Origin: Undaria pinnatifida
Taxonomy: Eukaryota > Sar > Phaeophyceae > Laminariales > Alariaceae
Direction: 5' to 3'
Assembly (NCBI GenBank): GCA_012845835.1
Contig: JABAKD010000020.1
Span: 6,489,915-6,553,914 of the forward strand
DNA length: 64,000 bases
Shown: positions 60,252 to 64,000 of the stretch, piece by piece
Position numbering within the stretch: the first letter of the stretch is position 1
Layout: each line of letters begins with the position of its first letter
Program-made: the position numbers and the translations under genes
The notes under the pieces: model-generated
What the model saw: only the letters and a program-made list of their open reading frames with translations
Database searches by the model: none
What the model was told of the DNA's origin: nothing

Positions 60252-61844
60252 TTGTTGCAGAGGCAGCAGCTGCCCCAGACGCCCCATCTGCAGGAAAGGC
60301 AGTCGTCAGAGGATTGCTACGCATACAAAGAAGAATTGCCGCCGCAACCGCCGTCAACACCGCAGCCGCCGCTGTCGCCACCGCCGCCGCCGTCACCGTC
60401 GCCGTCACAGCCGCCGTCATCGTCACCGCCGCTGCCACCGCCACTGTCACCGCCGCCGCCGTCGCCGCTGCCGCCGCCGCCGCCGCCGTCGTCACCGACG
60501 TTACCGCCGCAACAGCCACTGCAGCCACAGCTTTCAAGGCGTGCTGCTCGGGAGCTGGGTAGTTACAACCCGGACCCGGAGGATGACGGTGTGCAGCGGG
60601 GCAGGACCAGGGGGGAGACAGTGCGACACCGAAAGGCTGAGGCGGGCTCGTATGGTGATGATGTGCAGCTAGGCAGAACTAGGGGCGAGACTGCGCGGAA
60701 CAGAGAGGCTGCGGGGCATGGGCTGCTGTCGTTAATGGCAGCGAGAGAAGGCATAGGTCACGTGCTTTTTCACCAAGCCCCGCCGCATGATAGTCCCCCT
60801 CTTCCCACACGCCCGGTGAGCGAGCTTTCAACGCCAAACTCGTATCCTGAAGCATGTGCGGATGAGTATTCGGCTGTTTGGAGGCAGGCGATGGAAAAGG
60901 AGTACCGCGGACTGGCGAGCGCGGGAACGTTTGGGGAGATGTAGCAACCAGACGGACTGAACGTTATCTCGGCGAAATGGGTGTTTGCCTGGAAGTCCAA
61001 CGAGCACGGCTATGTGGTTCGAGCGAAGGCGAGACTGGTGGCGGGAGGTTTTAAGCAGCGTGAAGGCATTGATTTCTTTGAGACTTTTGCTCCGACACCT
61101 GCTGCGTCTTGTTTTCGTTTGTTGGGTGCTATTGCGTGTGAGTTGGGTTTGGATTTGTGTCATTTTGATGCTGAGCAAGCATTCGTTCAGTCAAGTCTGG
61201 ACGAGGATGTTTTTATGCGACTACCCCCTGGTTGTGGTGAAATGTCCGGTAAGATAGTCAGGTTAAATCGCAGTCTCTATGGCTTGAAACAAGCGTCGAG
61301 ATCGTGGCATAACCATCTTATCACCCACATGAAGAGTCTTGGATTTGAGCAGAGCCTAGCTGATGCGTGTATCTTGCGATTGGTCGAGTCGGGCTCTGTT
61401 TCCATAGTAACAGTAGTGCATGTGGATGATATTTTTGCAGTTGGGCTTAAGGCTAGATGCGACCAGTTTTGTGAAGATCTTAACCGTCTTGTTCCGATCA
61501 ACAATCTGGGCGAGTTGCGGTGGTATGCTGGTTGTCGTTTTTCGAGGAATTAGTATGCTGGTACTTTGACGATTTCACAACAAGCTTTCGCTGAAAACAC
61601 CGCGGCGAGGTTTGACGTTAGTTCTGGGAGGAATACCCCACTTTCGACTGGTCTGAAACTCGAGGAGTTCGACAAGAATGAACCTGTGGGTGATTGGCCT
61701 TTTCGCGAGTTGGTAGGATGTTTGATGTGGCTGGCGAATCAAACACGACCGGATATTGCACGGAGGAGGGGGGATGCTTTTCGCCGTGCAGTGCGCAGAG
61801 TACGATTAAATCGAGTTTCTGCGGTTGTTTGCGTTTTCGTATAA
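60252..61844 (+). pseudogene. Copia reverse transcriptase remnant
   Basis: One frame reads from a Pro-rich tract into copia landmarks: W..AMEKEYRGL, KWVFAWK, KARLVAGGFKQREGIDFFETF, HFDAEQAFVQSSLDEDVFM, LYGLKQASRSWH, VVHVDDIFAVG (usual YVDD) and WLANQTRPDIA. In-frame TAG stops lie at 60941-60943 and 61551-61553. After RPDIA the frame leaves the family consensus and RNase H is missing, consistent with a deletion. Confidence 0.82.
60310..60530 (+). repeat. CCG/CCGT trinucleotide-rich tract
   Basis: Imperfect CCGCCGTCACCG-type repeats encode a Pro/Ser-rich tract in the frame that runs on to the reverse transcriptase remnant. Other frames and the minus strand give Ala- or Arg-rich shadows. Confidence 0.7.
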
Positions 61845-62285
61845 TAATGCGGAGTTTGTTTTTCCTGGTTCAGCTTGTAGGCCCCGTACTGAGTAATAGC
61901 ATCTCGAGGAAATCAGGGATAATCAGTGAGTTTATTTGAGCCATAAATCCGAAGAAAAAGGCCGTTTTCTGTGGCTAATTTCGAGGATGACGCCGTTTTT
62001 ACCTGGTCATTTCCGAGAATATAATTATTGTCGTTTTCACCTGGCAATAATTTTCGAGAGTAGTTGATGTTTGCAGCATGAGACTGTTTGTTGTTACTTG
62101 GTTTGAGACTTGGAGGACTTGTTGAATTGAGGACTGGAATTTTGGTTTCGAGTTTGTTGGAGTTCTGAGTTTGATATAAGTTCATTACGATATGACGATG
62201 TATCAACCCTGCGATGTCGTGCCTTGTCATGCACAAAGCAGGGGGGATATTAAGTATATTCGTCGTGTATAATGAGGAGGGGGGA

Positions 62286-62559
62286 TGTTGATTGTCCTCG
62301 TGAACATGACGGTTATGATCCATCTTATATCATGGAGTTCCGTATGTTGGTAAGGGATTCATGTATAAGGTGTGAGGGGATTGTTTGGCCGGATGTTTCC
62401 CGGCATGATTTGCCATGAGCTGTCACTCGTAGTTTTGCTCCATATGAGACCGAGTCAGGCTCGACGGCTGGATATTATAAGAGTTCTGTGTCACCGCCTG
62501 GAGTCATCATCACGCCTTCCCCCGCCAGCTACGCGTACACCTTTAGAGATCTATCAACA
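62286..62559 (+). repeat. 3' LTR of the copia element
   Basis: 274 bases with TGTTGAT and ATCAACA ends, preceded by a polypurine tract (62275-62285) and followed by the GTACC duplication at 62560-62564. Confidence 0.88.
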
Positions 62560-62564
62560 GTACC

Positions 62565-64000
62565 ACCTGAGAAAGGGGTGAGGAAACAAAATGGCCTGTT
62601 TGCTGAAGGACAGTAACGCGCGCATGAGGGGACACCGTACATCAATAATGATCGTGGCACGCCTTGAGGGGCTGTATATTGAGTATGTAGGTTAATGATG
62701 CGTAATAACCAGAAGAATGCTTCAGCCCGTATATGATGATGCGTAAAAGCCATAAGAATGCTAGACTCCATCCGGAGAGTTCTGAGAATGGATCAAAGAT
62801 GCGGCGTTACACAAACCTCCAAGCTTATAATAACATGAGATGTGAAAGCCATTTGAACGTGATATATCCCCGATTGACATCGCAAATTAAAAACAGCGCG
62901 AAAGCTCAAGAGCGCAAGAACAGGGCGGTTATTCGCGCGAGTGACCCCGCGCCACTGCAAAAACGGGCCCCAAAAGTGACCCGCCTACCGTAGCCTACGC
63001 CCAACCCTCCTCCTCTCCTCTCCTCCCGCCTCCCTTGCCATCTGTCCTAACCCCTCCCACCCCGTTCCTCCTCTCCTCCCCCCTCCCCCCTCCTGCCCTC
63101 CACCTTGCCCTCTTCCCCTCCTTCTTCCCCCCCCCCTTCCTCTCCACTCCCCCCCTCCCCCCTCCCCGCCGCCCCCTCCCCCCCCCCCCCCCCCCCCTCC
63201 CCGCCGCCCCCGCCTTTCCCCCCCATCCCCTCCCCGCCCCCTCCCAGCCCCCTCCCCTCCCCTCCCGTCTCCTCTCCTCCCCTCGCCCCCTCCCAGCCCC
63301 CTCCCCTCCCCTCCCGTCTCCTCTCCTTCCTCCCCTCCCCTCCCCTCCCCCCCCCTCCCCTCTTATTGCTGTGGAATGACCCTCTCACCTCTCGCCATAC
63401 CGCGTCGGTATGTATCCGCATCATCACCACATCACCGTTCTTTCGGCATGTCAAACATGAAACAACAACAATATAATAAGTAAGTCCCTGGCGAAATTTG
63501 AACTCACGAAATCCGCCTCACTCACTCAATGTTTTATACTACGCGGTTTTATACTACGTGGGGCCTGCTCTGTGGGGCATCAGCGCGGACACCTCTACTG
63601 ATGGTGCTGGGTGTATATGGGGAGAAAAATATCAGTTTGATGTGAATAACGCACTGGGGCCACTGGGGCCGGTACCCAGGCTGATAATACCTGGTATAAT
63701 TTAATCAACACAAACCAAACCTATTCCTCCGATTCCGCTCGCAGCAGTTGTACGTTGTACGTATATAACCAGTACGTATTACGTATATATTCCCCATCCC
63801 GTAACATTTTACTACTCGTTTACCAGGTTTTATACGTACCCAGGGTACTACTTTTTTTTCCTTCATCTCATTTGTTACCCTCCTCACACAAAAGCTCGCG
63901 CTCCCTCCCAGTGAGTAGTAACCTGTACTCAGATCCGGGGTCACATAGCGGGCCCTCCTCCCCCCTCCTGACTACGGTACATATATACATGCCTTTGTTA
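62565..64000. other. Right-end intergenic region
   Basis: Apart from the polypyrimidine tract, this stretch holds only short open frames. A cluster of TACGTA-type palindromic motifs occurs at about 63748-63800. No gene is supported. Confidence 0.45.
63000..63362 (+). repeat. 360-base polypyrimidine (C/T) tract
   Basis: Almost pure C and T, with CCCCTCC and CTCC units. A block of about 58 bases (CCCCCTCCCAGCCCCCTCCC onward) is repeated at about 63236 and 63286. The complementary strand is G-rich with many GGGG runs. Confidence 0.85.

Larger units (their letters stand above)
59460..62559 (+). mobile_element. Defective Ty1/copia LTR retrotransposon
   Basis: A 3.1-kb element bounded by two LTRs and a 5-base target-site duplication. 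The internal part (59735-62285, 2.55 kb) is about half the usual copia length. The gag, protease and integrase regions are missing or unrecognisable; reverse transcriptase is present but broken. A purine run, GAGGAGGGGGA, immediately before the 3' LTR is a good polypurine tract. Two LTRs differing at about eight positions suggest insertion that is old but not ancient. Confidence 0.85.

Noticed and set aside
60217-60560. Poly-Ala and Arg-rich ORFs on both strands
   Set aside because: All derive from one CCG-type trinucleotide tract; only the Pro-rich frame continues into the reverse transcriptase remnant.

Overview
This window looks like nuclear DNA of a stramenopile alga, most likely a brown alga of the Ectocarpus type. 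That assignment is an inference. It rests on GC-rich coding DNA, 7 to 20 exons per gene with introns mostly of 300 to 1500 bases, long C/G homopolymer and trinucleotide tracts, Ser/Gly/Ala/Gln low-complexity inserts inside conserved proteins, some GC-AG introns, and Ty1/copia debris. No bacterial operon, rRNA gene or CRISPR array is visible. I built the gene models by hand, matching conserved peptides to GT-AG or GC-AG sites and checking that splice phases agree.

Layout: (1) 1600-6667, plus strand: a DUF1995 (LPA3-like, probably plastid) protein without its N-terminal exon. (2) 8037-12719, minus strand: a large beta-propeller plus alpha-solenoid protein whose segments match, in order, HPS6, a subunit of BLOC-2. 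These two genes converge. (3) 13.2-18.9 kb: a repeat-rich gap with palindromic elements, a direct-repeat pair and tRNA-derived SINE-like copies. (4) 18939-19514, minus strand: an unrecognised ORF. (5) 20468-43114, plus strand: a 20-exon gene of 22.6 kb. It encodes a low-complexity N-terminus, a Wntless-like lumenal domain with eight membrane segments, and a complete class 3 lipase (oxyanion strand, GHSMGG nucleophile elbow, DPVP aspartate, catalytic histidine). All splice phases close, but one exon carries an in-frame TGA. (6) 48430-58899, minus strand: a 14-exon gene whose phases close into a 788-residue protein, a DUF924 domain fused to a TilS-like PP-loop ATPase. It converges on gene 5. (7) 59460-62559: a defective Ty1/copia element with two LTRs and a GTACC target-site duplication. 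(8) 62565-64000: low-complexity DNA with a 360-base polypyrimidine tract.

The genes do not form a pathway. Genes 2 and 5 both point to endomembrane trafficking or lipid signalling, gene 1 to the plastid, and gene 6 to tRNA modification, possibly in an organelle. The most interesting items are the Wntless-lipase fusion, the DUF924-PP-loop fusion, the HPS6-like protein in an alga, and a repeat family with RNA polymerase III box-like motifs that forms a tandem array inside an intron of gene 5.
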